Source: an uncultured Clostridia bacterium (GTDB taxonomy: Bacteria > Bacillota > Clostridia > Christensenellales > Pumilibacteraceae). Taken from it: a DNA stretch of 64,000 nucleotides. The position numbers and the translations under genes were made by a program. Within the stretch, counting starts at the first letter, position 1, and each line of letters starts with the position of its first letter. The notes below the pieces were generated by a model, which searched no databases, had not been told where the DNA came from, and saw only the letters and a list, made by a program, of their open reading frames with translations. The DNA is taken from assembly GCA_947175335.1 (NCBI GenBank), contig CAMWMF010000004.1:62001-126000 (forward strand). The letters run 5' to 3'. This document shows, piece by piece, positions 9,481 to 18,049 of the stretch.

Positions 9481-9686
9481 AAACACCTAAATCTATTATT
9501 GACAAACGCTACGAAGATAAGCATAAGGAGGAGCGTAAAGCCGCTCACGCCGTTTGGGGCACTTCGATGAATCGTGAAGACTTTGAGGAACTGAATAAGT
9601 TCCTCAAAGATAATCACATTCCAAAGGTGCAACTTATTTATACCGGATGGGAAGCGCTCAAAGAGCAATTAAAAATTAATTCTTAG
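9477..9686 (+). CDS. Small mobile-element protein of unknown function
   Basis: 69 aa; ATGA overlap with preceding gene; lies between TnpV-like gene and integrase. Confidence 0.6.
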   Translation: MKTPKSIIDKRYEDKHKEERKAAHAVWGTSMNREDFEELNKFLKDNHIPKVQLIYTGWEALKEQLKINS

Positions 9687-9773
9687 TACAAGGAGGAACA
9701 TGCTATGAAGAGAGGACATTGTATTCAAAGCAATAAGGACACGGGATAGACCGAATATGTCCGAATAAGGTAA

Positions 9774-10991
9774 ATGAAACAAAATAGCTCACCACAGATT
9801 GATAGCTCAATAGCACTTTTACTCGAATCAATGAAAAAACAGAATGAGTTGTACGAGAAAGTGCTGACGGGATTGGTTCCAACAACAAAAATAGAGAGTA
9901 AGGTTGAAAGTCGCCGGAATGTGCTGAAATTCACAAAAAAGGAGATTCCTGACTTGAAAAAATTTTACGATAACATCTTTGCTGCGAATAATCTCATTGT
10001 ACATTATAGATTAAGACAAGACGGAGTATTCGAGGCAAGATTCCATAGGCAGGGTATAGATATTGAGGTATCATCCAAAGATTTACCCACATTAAGACAA
10101 AAATTTCTCGACAAACTTCATAATATAACAGCCGAGAAAATAGCAGGCAAAATTAAAACGTTTGCTGAATACGCAGACGAGTGGTTAAAAGTAAAAAAAG
10201 TAACCACAAAACCATTGACTTATAACGAGTATGAGCGAATGTTAAATCGAGATATACTTCCCATATTCGGAAATAAGCCGGCAAACGAAATTTGTAGAAG
10301 CGAGTTGCAAAACTTTTTGCTTTCAATCGTCGAGAATGGTACATTACGTACTGCTCATAAACTATTTTTAGTGCTTAGGTGCATATTCGATGTAGTAGCG
10401 GACGATTATAACATCACATCACCGATGAAGAAAGTGGTAGTACCTAATTACCAAAGCAAGAAAGGCTCGGCGTTCTCGTACGCAGAAGAAAAGCAACTTG
10501 TAAACTACTGTCTGACTAATCTGAACAAAGAATCATCTCATGCGCTTATGGTGCTTATTTACACTGGTTTAAGGCGTAGCGAGCTTGCAAGTCTAAAAAT
10601 AATAGACGGCAAATGGCTTGAATGCGACACGAGCAAAGAGCGTATGGGGCAAAATGTTGTTAGGCGCAAAATCCCATTTACACCTATGATGAAACGTGTA
10701 TTACCATATATCGACTTTGAAATGGCAAAACACGCTAACGTTAATACGTTACATGGGACGCTAAAACGATTGTTCCCTGAACACCACTTACATGAATTGC
10801 GTTACACATTTATTACGCGCTGTAAAGAGTGTGGCGTACATGGTGAAGTAGTTATGCTGTGGGATGGACACGAGGAAGATAAAACCGTTCATTCTTCGCG
10901 GATCGATAGGGGATACACAGATTTTTCAGACGAATTTATGTTGAAAGAAGCAGAGAAAGTAGATTACCTAAAATGGGACTTTCCGAGCTGA
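9774..10991 (+). CDS. Tyrosine recombinase/integrase
   Basis: TGLRRSEL (Arg I), HELRYTF (HxxR), LWDGH and RGYTDF (candidate Tyr); next to a tRNA cluster. Confidence 0.88.
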   Translation: MKQNSSPQIDSSIALLLESMKKQNELYEKVLTGLVPTTKIESKVESRRNVLKFTKKEIPDLKKFYDNIFAANNLIVHYRLRQDGVFEARFHRQGIDIEVSSKDLPTLRQKFLDKLHNITAEKIAGKIKTFAEYADEWLKVKKVTTKPLTYNEYERMLNRDILPIFGNKPANEICRSELQNFLLSIVENGTLRTAHKLFLVLRCIFDVVADDYNITSPMKKVVVPNYQSKKGSAFSYAEEKQLVNYCLTNLNKESSHALMVLIYTGLRRSELASLKIIDGKWLECDTSKERMGQNVVRRKIPFTPMMKRVLPYIDFEMAKHANVNTLHGTLKRLFPEHHLHELRYTFITRCKECGVHGEVVMLWDGHEEDKTVHSSRIDRGYTDFSDEFMLKEAEKVDYLKWDFPS

Positions 10992-11010
10992 TTTTAAAAA
11001 AAATGGAACA

Positions 11011-11045
11011 CACTCCCAAATGCGCTCCCAAATTCACTCCCAAAT
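11011..11045. repeat. Three short direct repeats (CRCTCCCAAAT) between integrase and tRNA-Gln
   Basis: CACTCCCAAAT 11011-11021, CGCTCCCAAAT 11023-11033, CACTCCCAAAT 11035-11045; 12-nt period. Confidence 0.8.
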
Positions 11046-11129
11046 CCGTCATAAGATTCCCGATTTGATGAAAAAGAAAAACACTACATATTGCGATTGA
11101 AGTAAAAACTACACAACATATAGTGCTTC

Positions 11130-11205
11130 TGGCAGGGGTAGAAAGATTCGAACTTTCGGAATGACGGAGTCAGAGTCCGTTGCCTTACCGCTTGGCGATA
11201 CCCCT
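11130..11205 (-). tRNA. tRNA-Gln(CTG)
   Basis: Reverse complement AGGGGTATCGCCAAGCGGTAAGGC-ACGGA-CTCTGAC-TCCGT...CTACCCCTGCCA; encoded CCA. Confidence 0.92.
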
Positions 11206-11252
11206 AAATATGAGCTTTGCCGTAAAAAGTACGGCAAAGCTGTTTGTGGGTG

Positions 11253-11327
11253 TGGCAGGGGTAGCAAGATTCGAACTTGCGAATGCGAAAGTCAAAGTCT
11301 CGTGCCTTACCGCTTGGCGATACCCCT
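11253..11327 (-). tRNA. tRNA-Gln(TTG)
   Basis: Reverse complement cloverleaf, anticodon loop CTTTGAC, encoded CCA. Confidence 0.93.
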
Positions 11328-11330
11328 GTA

Positions 11331-11407
11331 TGGGGTGAGTAAAGGGATTCGAACCCTTGGCCTCCAGGGCCACAACCTGGCGCTCTAACCAGCTGAGCTA
11401 TACCCAC
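11331..11407 (-). tRNA. tRNA-His(GTG)
   Basis: Reverse complement GTGGGTATAGCTCAGCTGGTTAGAGC, loop TTGTGGC, encoded CCA. Confidence 0.93.
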
Positions 11408-11412
11408 CATAA

Positions 11413-11489
11413 TGGCACGCCCGGGGGGATTCGAACCCTCGACAAACGCCTTAGAAGGGCGCTACTCTATCCAGCTGAGCTACGGGCGC
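11413..11489 (-). tRNA. tRNA-Arg(TCT)
   Basis: Reverse complement GCGCCCGTAGCTCAGCTGGATAGAG, loop CTTCTAA, encoded CCA. Confidence 0.93.
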
Positions 11490-11495
11490 ACTTCA

Positions 11496-11569
11496 TGGAG
11501 CAGGTGATGGGAATCGAACCCACGTGGTCGGCTTGGAAGGCCGAAACTCTACCATTGAGCTACACCTGC
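11496..11569 (-). tRNA. tRNA-Gly(TCC)
   Basis: Reverse complement GCAGGTGTAGCTCAATGGTAGAG, loop CTTCCAA, encoded CCA. Confidence 0.93.
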
Positions 11570-11679
11570 GCGTGCTTATCAAGAATAGCATATTTGCAAA
11601 GATTTGTCAACAATTTTAATCGGGTTATTTTAAATCGTGTAAATTTATATGCGGCAAACAGTAAATTGGGCATTGAAAT

Positions 11680-12324
11680 TTAACGCAATACAAACGGAAG
11701 CTCTAATAACTCCGTAAGGTTATTAACTTCATAAGTGGGTTTGTAGAACATTGACGGCGCGATTTGGTCCTTTGCAAAACCTTGTTTTATACGTACCGTT
11801 TGAAAGCCGAGCTTGTTCGCTGGCAATATGTCGTTGTCAAGCCTGTCGCCGACCATAACTGCACTATGAGCAGGGCAGCCGCTTTTTTCGAGCGCTATGG
11901 TAAACAGTCGTTCATCGGGCTTTGAAATACCGTAATCGGCGGACGACACAACTGTCGAAAAATACTTGTTTATATTCCAACTGCGTAAACGTTCTAAAAG
12001 GTCACCGCTTTGGTTGGCGATAATTCCAAGTTTAAACTTTTGGCCCAGATGTTCCAAGACAAGGCTAGTATCGTCGTAGAGCGTTTCCAATTCGCTTTTG
12101 TATTTTGCTGACTGAGTAAATCCGTATTTTGCTATTACGGACTTCCATTGCGATTTAAATTGGAGCGACGCAGTTTTTACGTCGTGCATAAGCATATCGG
12201 CGGTTATACCCAAATCCAAAGCTTGCTGGGTTTCCGCTTGTTCTTTGCAGCGTTCAATCCAAACGTTGTCCTCATTGACTAACGTGTAGCCTATATCGAA
12301 AAATATATATTTAACAGTTTCCAT
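11680..12324 (-). CDS. HAD-superfamily hydrolase
   Basis: FFDIGYTLV, GIIANQSG, KPDERLFTIAL, MVGDRLDNDI motifs. Confidence 0.88.
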   Translation of the reverse strand: METVKYIFFDIGYTLVNEDNVWIERCKEQAETQQALDLGITADMLMHDVKTASLQFKSQWKSVIAKYGFTQSAKYKSELETLYDDTSLVLEHLGQKFKLGIIANQSGDLLERLRSWNINKYFSTVVSSADYGISKPDERLFTIALEKSGCPAHSAVMVGDRLDNDILPANKLGFQTVRIKQGFAKDQIAPSMFYKPTYEVNNLTELLELPFVLR

Positions 12325-12769
12325 TTACAATCATACCTATAATTTTTCTATCGATTTGCCATAAATCGGGCGGGAGATTATTGACGTCAAAAAATTGTAA
12401 TTTTAAGACCTCGCTATCTTGTTTGTGCAATTTTCCTGTGTAATCTTTGCATACGTAATGCACGTCCACAGAGAATATTTCGTCGCCGTTGGGGAATACG
12501 TGGTGCCCATCTTCGCCGCCAGTAACGTCGAATAAAGACAAATTTTCCACTTCCAAGCCGGTTTCTTCCAATGCTTCGCGCTTTGCCGCTTCAAGCGGAA
12601 TCTCGCCGATTTCAACAATCCCGCCGGGGACGCACCAAGTGTTGTCATCTTTACGTTTTGTAAGCAATACTTTACCGTCTTTGTCAAAAATATAAACACA
12701 CACGCCGACGGTTTGCAACGGGCGATGACCGATGCCGTCTATTTTGCGTAAATCCATTATATAGCTCAT
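12311..12769 (-). CDS. NUDIX hydrolase
   Basis: Nudix box GGIVEIGEIPLEAAKREALEETGLE. Confidence 0.93.
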   Translation of the reverse strand: MSYIMDLRKIDGIGHRPLQTVGVCVYIFDKDGKVLLTKRKDDNTWCVPGGIVEIGEIPLEAAKREALEETGLEVENLSLFDVTGGEDGHHVFPNGDEIFSVDVHYVCKDYTGKLHKQDSEVLKLQFFDVNNLPPDLWQIDRKIIGMIVNGNC

Positions 12770-12986
12770 ATTGTTTCAACCTCGATGAAGATATTGTAAC
12801 AAATGCTATAAATATTTGCAAGTACATATTTATTATTGCAAAAAATCGCCGTAAAAGGCGAGCGGTTATTGTATTGTGGCATATCGCAAAATATTATATT
12901 TTTTTAACGCGTAAGAAAATAATGACTGCAAATTGCTTGACAATAATAATTTACGTGTGATAGAATAATAAGGCTGTGTGACCCAT

Positions 12987-13062
12987 GGTCCATTAGCTCA
13001 GTTGGTAGAGCACTTGACTTTTAATCAAGTTGTCCCGCGTTCGAGTCGCGGATGGATCACCA
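12987..13062 (+). tRNA. tRNA-Lys(TTT)
   Basis: GGTCCATTAGCTCAGTTGGTAGAGC, loop CTTTTAA, encoded CCA. Confidence 0.95.
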
Positions 13063-13069
13063 AAAATAT

Positions 13070-13154
13070 GGACGGGTTCCCGAGTGGCCAAAGGGAACAG
13101 ACTGTAAATCTGTCAGCTTCGCTTTCGGTGGTTCGAATCCACCCCCGTCCACCA
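13070..13154 (+). tRNA. tRNA-Tyr(GTA)
   Basis: GGACGGGTTCCCGAGTGGCC, anticodon stem-loop CAGACTGTAAATCTG, long variable arm, encoded CCA. Confidence 0.95.
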
Positions 13155-13190
13155 AAAACACCCCTACACTACTGTGTAGGGGTGTTTTTA
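13155..13190 (+). terminator. Terminator after tRNA-Lys/Tyr
   Basis: ACACCCCTACAC-TACT-GTGTAGGGGTGT followed by TTTT. Confidence 0.9.
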
Positions 13191-13456
13191 TGTGTCCGTG
13201 GGTGGTCGAACCATGCAATGTTTTGGGTAACTCAAATTAATGGCAACGCTGAAAAACATTGCTTGGTTCGCTAGGCGCTTGCGCCGACCGAGTAAAATAA
13301 TGTGATTAAAAATGTTTACGATAAATACTATAATATATTAAAATACGTATCGCAAAGCCCGCCCGCGCAGTCCGCGGGCAATCCACCCCAATACTGCGCA
13401 CTTGATATATATCAAGACTCGCAAAAGTGTTATTATAATATTTTTACACTATACGC

Positions 13457-13485
13457 TTGAAAAAGCCATTACTGTGTTGTATAAT
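13457..13485 (+). promoter_or_regulatory. Promoter immediately upstream of a start codon
   Basis: TTGAAA (13457), 17 nt, TATAAT (13480-13485); ATG at 13492. Confidence 0.65.
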
Positions 13486-13491
13486 TGAAAT

Positions 13492-14004
13492 ATGGAATAT
13501 GAGAAAAAGCAAAAAATCCAATTAATTATATTGTCAGTTATTACATACTTATTGTGCATAACGCTTTTATTTATTGGTATTCTTAATCATATAACTAACA
13601 AAGGACGCGCTGATGCTATTAAGGGTGGAATTATAGTCGAAGCGGAATGGGCGAGCATAATTACGAACGGCAATGGTCGTGCGCCGTCAACATATGATTT
13701 AGGCTATGAATATGTAGATGAAAACGGAATTATATATAGAGAAAAATGTCCTTTTACTTTGCAGAGCTATGAAGAAGCCAAATCATATATGGGAAAGAAA
13801 GTAGAGATTTATATTGACGGCAAAGGACATAGCATACCAGTATATGAAGCAAAAAACTTTAATATAAATGATGCATGGATAACCATGGGTATTGCAATCG
13901 GTATAGCTGTGTGTTACACGGCTGGTCTTATTATATGGGGCGTAATAAACCATCGACGAAAAAAGCAAGAGAGTATTGAATGCGCGTCTAGCGGTACGGT
14001 GTAA
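13492..14004 (+). CDS. DUF3592-like membrane protein
   Basis: N- and C-terminal TM helices around a soluble domain with YIDGKGHSIPVYE. Confidence 0.5.
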   Translation: MEYEKKQKIQLIILSVITYLLCITLLFIGILNHITNKGRADAIKGGIIVEAEWASIITNGNGRAPSTYDLGYEYVDENGIIYREKCPFTLQSYEEAKSYMGKKVEIYIDGKGHSIPVYEAKNFNINDAWITMGIAIGIAVCYTAGLIIWGVINHRRKKQESIECASSGTV

Positions 14005-14085
14005 ATAGATTTCTAAAAACTTGTTTTAGCTTCGACTGTTCCACCACCATACGTTGCATTTGATAAATACAAGCGCTTAGCGTTA

Positions 14086-14115
14086 TTGACAAACGTATAA
14101 CGAAAAGCGTATAAT
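14086..14115 (+). promoter_or_regulatory. Promoter for flavin reductase-like gene
   Basis: TTGACA, 18 nt, TATAAT. Confidence 0.65.
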
Positions 14116-14147
14116 TTTTAAAGAGCATTAAAATCTCGGAGGACAAT

Positions 14148-15059
14148 ATGAGTTCGTTTAATGATCTTAGGATAGTGGATAACTTTTACCAAACCTCGGC
14201 GTTTTTCCCTATGCCGACGATTTTGGTGGGCACGGTTTCCGAAAACGGTAAGACCAATTTAGGCTCGTATTCGCTGTGCTTTCCGTACTATATTGCGGGC
14301 AAGGATTATTACGCAATGATATTGGAGTGCCGCAACAGCTCCAATACGGCTCAAAACATTTTGCGTGGCAGTCGCGTTTCGCTCAACTTTATTACCGACG
14401 AGCGCAAGTATTTCCGCGAGGCGGTGCGGCTCGGCTTCCCTGGAGATACGACCGACGAGAAAATGAAGGACTGCATTTTTACGCTCGAACAAGGTCAAGC
14501 CGAAGGTGAACGCCCGCTTGTCGTAAAGGAAGCGTATCAAGTATTCGAGTGCACTTGGGACGACAGCCTTGAAGACGCCCACCTTGACAAGGCGGGGATG
14601 CTGGACGGATACGAACCGCCGTACCGAAACTTTAACGGAATTACAAGCAAGTTCGGCGCGCACTTTATACTCAAAATAGACAAGATACTTATGAAAGATA
14701 AGTATTACGACGCGATAGTAAACGGCGTTACCGCCAAGGGCTTTCCCAAGGTGCCCGTCGATTACGGTTACCGTGACAGTACCAACTTTTGGTGCTCGGC
14801 GTTCAAGAAGCCTTTCCCCGAAAAAATCCAAGCAAAGGACGGCGATTTGAATTCGGTCAAGTACGCCGCAAAACGCATTGACCCCGACGTGACTTTTACC
14901 GACGAAGCATGCGCCAAGCTCGTAAAAATCCCGCGCATTTTCTTGAAAGCCGCGCTCTCGCAAATGGTAAGCATAGCCAAGCAAGAGGGCATAACGGTTA
15001 TAGACGAAGCCGCGCTTGAAATAATCAACGACAAGCGCCGCAGTGAGAAAAAGCGGTAG
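14148..15059 (+). CDS. Flavin reductase-like split-barrel protein with C-terminal PCP_red-like segment
   Basis: N-terminal MPTILVGTVSENGKTNLGSYSLCFPYYIAGKDYYAMI...NTAQNILRGSRVSLNF; C-terminal FTDEACAKLVKIPRIFLKAALSQMVSIAKQEGITVIDEAALEIIND. Confidence 0.75.
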   Translation: MSSFNDLRIVDNFYQTSAFFPMPTILVGTVSENGKTNLGSYSLCFPYYIAGKDYYAMILECRNSSNTAQNILRGSRVSLNFITDERKYFREAVRLGFPGDTTDEKMKDCIFTLEQGQAEGERPLVVKEAYQVFECTWDDSLEDAHLDKAGMLDGYEPPYRNFNGITSKFGAHFILKIDKILMKDKYYDAIVNGVTAKGFPKVPVDYGYRDSTNFWCSAFKKPFPEKIQAKDGDLNSVKYAAKRIDPDVTFTDEACAKLVKIPRIFLKAALSQMVSIAKQEGITVIDEAALEIINDKRRSEKKR

Positions 15060-15117
15060 CTGTTTTTGTCGCGAAAAATTTTCCCAATTCGTTGTTTGAG
15101 AAGGGAGCTTAATATAC

Positions 15118-15618
15118 ATGACCGATAATATCGATACGGTTGACAAGTTAACATCTAAACTCGAACGCGCGATGGGCGGATTGAATATCACGCTCGGCGT
15201 GGTGCTGGGAATTGACGGCATTATTCTTGCCGTTATGGCTTTTTGTTGCTTGCTTATGTCGTTTTCGCTGTTCTTTATGGCGGCTATTCCCGCATTTTTG
15301 GTGATAGGGTTTTTGTGCTTGATGGCGTTCGGCGGTGCAATCGCAAACATTGCAACCGGCATAGGGACTTTGTTTGCATCTAAAAAGCAAACAAAGGTAT
15401 TAATATTTGTTCCGATTGTGACGATAGCCGTAGATATAGCAGTAATACCAGCGAACGTGATTGCGCTTATATGCGGCGCGTATCTGCTCTATACCGAAGT
15501 CAACTGGCTTTCCGTTTTGATTTTTATAGTCGCGGCGTGCGCGATAATGCTTGCGGTAGTAAGCCTTGTGCTTAGCATAATACGAATAGTCAAACGGAAA
15601 AAGTCCGTTAATCAATAA
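15118..15618 (+). CDS. Small multi-TM membrane protein
   Basis: 166 aa, about 4 hydrophobic helices. Confidence 0.6.
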   Translation: MTDNIDTVDKLTSKLERAMGGLNITLGVVLGIDGIILAVMAFCCLLMSFSLFFMAAIPAFLVIGFLCLMAFGGAIANIATGIGTLFASKKQTKVLIFVPIVTIAVDIAVIPANVIALICGAYLLYTEVNWLSVLIFIVAACAIMLAVVSLVLSIIRIVKRKKSVNQ

Positions 15619-15647
15619 GCAATAATAATTCAACAGAGGAGTAACGT

Positions 15648-16064
15648 ATGACAAAACAAGATATACTTGACTTTATTAAAGAACAAAAGACGGCGTTTAT
15701 AGGCTCGGTGGACGAGAATGGATATCCCGTAATTCGCGCTATGCTTGCACCGCGCGTGATTGACGGCAACGATATTTATTTTTCCACCAACACTTCGTCC
15801 AAAAAGGTGGCGCAGTATCTTGCAAACAACAAGGCTTGCGTGTACTTTTACAAGCGTGGACGGTTTAAGTATCAAGGCGCGACTTTAATAGGCGATATGG
15901 CGGTATGTCAAGATCAACCGACAAAGGATATGATTTGGCGTTTCGGCGATAAACTGTTCTATAAAAAGGGCGTGACCGACCCAGATTACAGCGTACTGAA
16001 ATTCACTTGTAAGTCCGCCGAATACTACTGCGATTTTAAAATAGAAACGGTCTTATTCGATTAG
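15648..16064 (+). CDS. Pyridoxamine 5'-phosphate oxidase family protein
   Basis: FIGSVDENGYPVIRAM...IYFSTNTSSKKVAQYLANNKACVYFY. Confidence 0.85.
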   Translation: MTKQDILDFIKEQKTAFIGSVDENGYPVIRAMLAPRVIDGNDIYFSTNTSSKKVAQYLANNKACVYFYKRGRFKYQGATLIGDMAVCQDQPTKDMIWRFGDKLFYKKGVTDPDYSVLKFTCKSAEYYCDFKIETVLFD

Positions 16065-16087
16065 TTTGCAAGTTTAAAAAAATATAA

Positions 16088-16125
16088 ACAAAAAGCCGCA
16101 CGGTGTATGCCGTGCGGTTGTTTTT
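16088..16125. terminator. Bidirectional terminator hairpin
   Basis: AAAAAGCCGCACGGTGTATGCCGTGCGGTTGTTTTTT between convergent genes. Confidence 0.85.
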
Positions 16126-17072
16126 TAATATCCTTTTTTGAGGTCGACAACGTTTCGGGGCGTATTGCCGGATAGGTAACTTAAAACGTTGTTTAGCGTA
16201 TCGTCTACGTACTTACTGTGCCCGTCGTCCACCTGCATAGCCTTGTGTGATGAAAGCACAATGTTGTCAAGCTTGTCTAACGGCTCGTCAAACGGTTTAA
16301 GTATAGGACTGTCGGGAGTAGGTTTTTGTCGCCAAGTATCTATTGTCGCGCCGGCAAGCTCACCGTTTTTAAGCGACAAATACAGCGCATGTTCGTCTAT
16401 GCAGTTGCTTCTGCCCACGTTGACGATATACTTGCCTTTGAGCAGTTTAAAGATTTTCGCGTCAAACATATTGTCGGTGTCGGGCGTTTGGGGTAGGGCA
16501 ATCATAATCAAGTCGGTCTTTTGGCACAGTACTTGGAGCGTCGGTACAAGCGAAATATCGCCGTAATCTTTGCCGCGGTCTACGGTGTAGGTGGGTATGC
16601 CGTTGCCGCACAGAACCTTGTTGATTGCCTTGCCAATACTGCCGTAGCCGACGATGCCGACCTTCATATCGAAAAGATTTTTCCAATACGGATTGGATAT
16701 ATCCCAATCGCCATTGCGCATTTTTCTATCGAACTCAGTTATGCGCGTTGTAATAGAAAGAGCAAGCGCAAACGCGTACCGCGCAATGTATTCGGAATTT
16801 ATATGCGAATTGCACAGCATTACGCCTTTGTCGCTAAGCGCGTCAAGCGGAAAACCGTCCACGCCCGTTTTGTATGCGAACACCGCTTTTAGCTTGTCGG
16901 CCGTTTTCAGCTTGTTTTCGGGCATATTTTTGCCGATAAAAATATCTATGCCGTCGAGCGAGTAGTTTTCCAAATCGGCTATCGTAACGTCCGCAACGCG
17001 CGTTAGCTCGGCGTACATACGGTCGAAGTCCTTGTCGGGCTTGGCTATGCTAAGCAAAATTTTCTTTTTCAT
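16125..17072 (-). CDS. D-isomer-specific 2-hydroxyacid dehydrogenase
   Basis: VGIVGYGSIGKAINKVL, IVNVGRSNCIDEHAL, GATIDTWRQKPTP. Confidence 0.85.
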   Translation of the reverse strand: MKKKILLSIAKPDKDFDRMYAELTRVADVTIADLENYSLDGIDIFIGKNMPENKLKTADKLKAVFAYKTGVDGFPLDALSDKGVMLCNSHINSEYIARYAFALALSITTRITEFDRKMRNGDWDISNPYWKNLFDMKVGIVGYGSIGKAINKVLCGNGIPTYTVDRGKDYGDISLVPTLQVLCQKTDLIMIALPQTPDTDNMFDAKIFKLLKGKYIVNVGRSNCIDEHALYLSLKNGELAGATIDTWRQKPTPDSPILKPFDEPLDKLDNIVLSSHKAMQVDDGHSKYVDDTLNNVLSYLSGNTPRNVVDLKKGY

Positions 17073-18040
17073 TTAAGCAAATCTCCAAAGGTCGCTTTGT
17101 AGGCGAGTACCTCGTTTTCGGTTCCCGTAAACGTATCGCCGGCTATTTTGTGCTTCAACGCAAAAGCCGCGATAGCAAACGTCGTTGCGGACTTTAAATC
17201 CTTGCCGCTTAATAGTCCGTGCAACATAGCGCCGTCAAACGCGTCGCCGCCGCCTATTTTTTCGGTAACGGCAAATTCCACGACGGGTGATGAGTAGCGT
17301 TCTACGGACTGTCCGTCGTTGTGGTAAACGGTAACCTTTACGCTGTGCTTATCCGACGATAATATTTTGCGGTCGCGCAGTACCAAATATTCGCTGTTGT
17401 ATTTACTGTAATATTCAGCTTCGGTCGTTCCCAAAAACACGGAAAGATCGAGCGTGCTTGCCAAAACGATATCCGCCTTGCTGGCTGCTTGTCTAAGGTA
17501 CTGTGCGGCGGTTGCCGTATCCCAAAGCTTTGCGCGGTAATTAAAGTCGAAGCTGACTTTTACGCCGCGGCGCTTTGCTTCGTCGATAAGCCTAAAAGCG
17601 AGCTGTCTACTGCTTTCGGACAGTGCGAACGATATGCCGCTTATATGGAAAAGCGTTACGCCGTCGAATATGCGGTCGTAATCGTAATCGTCTTGCGTAA
17701 GGCGAGTGAACTCGGAAAACTTGCGCATATATATCACGTTAGAGCCGCGGCTGCCGTTGCCGTTTTCCACAAAGTAAATGCCCATAACGTCGCCGCGCCG
17801 CACGATATTCGTAGTGTCTATGTCGAAGCTTTTTATGTGGTTTACCGCGGCATTGCCGAGTTCGGTGTCGGGCAGGGCGGTAAGATATTGGGTATCGTAC
17901 CCGAACTGCGAAAGGCATGCCAGCACGTTACATTCCGTTCCGCCGTAGCACGCGTCAAACGCGGTTGCCGATGCAATGCCGACATTGCCTGCGGACAGGC
18001 GCAACATGATTTCTCCGAAAGCCGAAATTTTTCCGTTCAT
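17069..18040 (-). CDS. PfkB-family sugar kinase (2-keto-3-deoxygluconate kinase-like)
   Basis: GEIMLRLSAG, GGTECNVLACLSQFGYDTQYLTALPDTELGNAA, GGGDAFDGAMLHGLL. Confidence 0.87.
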   Translation of the reverse strand: MNGKISAFGEIMLRLSAGNVGIASATAFDACYGGTECNVLACLSQFGYDTQYLTALPDTELGNAAVNHIKSFDIDTTNIVRRGDVMGIYFVENGNGSRGSNVIYMRKFSEFTRLTQDDYDYDRIFDGVTLFHISGISFALSESSRQLAFRLIDEAKRRGVKVSFDFNYRAKLWDTATAAQYLRQAASKADIVLASTLDLSVFLGTTEAEYYSKYNSEYLVLRDRKILSSDKHSVKVTVYHNDGQSVERYSSPVVEFAVTEKIGGGDAFDGAMLHGLLSGKDLKSATTFAIAAFALKHKIAGDTFTGTENEVLAYKATFGDLLK

Positions 18041-18049
18041 ACCGTCACC

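Noticed and set aside
11161-11683. ORFs over 11.2-11.7 kb on both strands
   Set aside because: They run through the tRNA cluster; peptides such as GGIRTLDKRL are translations of tRNA sequence.
12978-13274. ORF 98 aa
   Set aside because: Covers tRNA-Lys and tRNA-Tyr.
14259-15362. 367-aa minus-strand ORF
   Set aside because: Antisense to two well-supported plus-strand genes and without family motifs.
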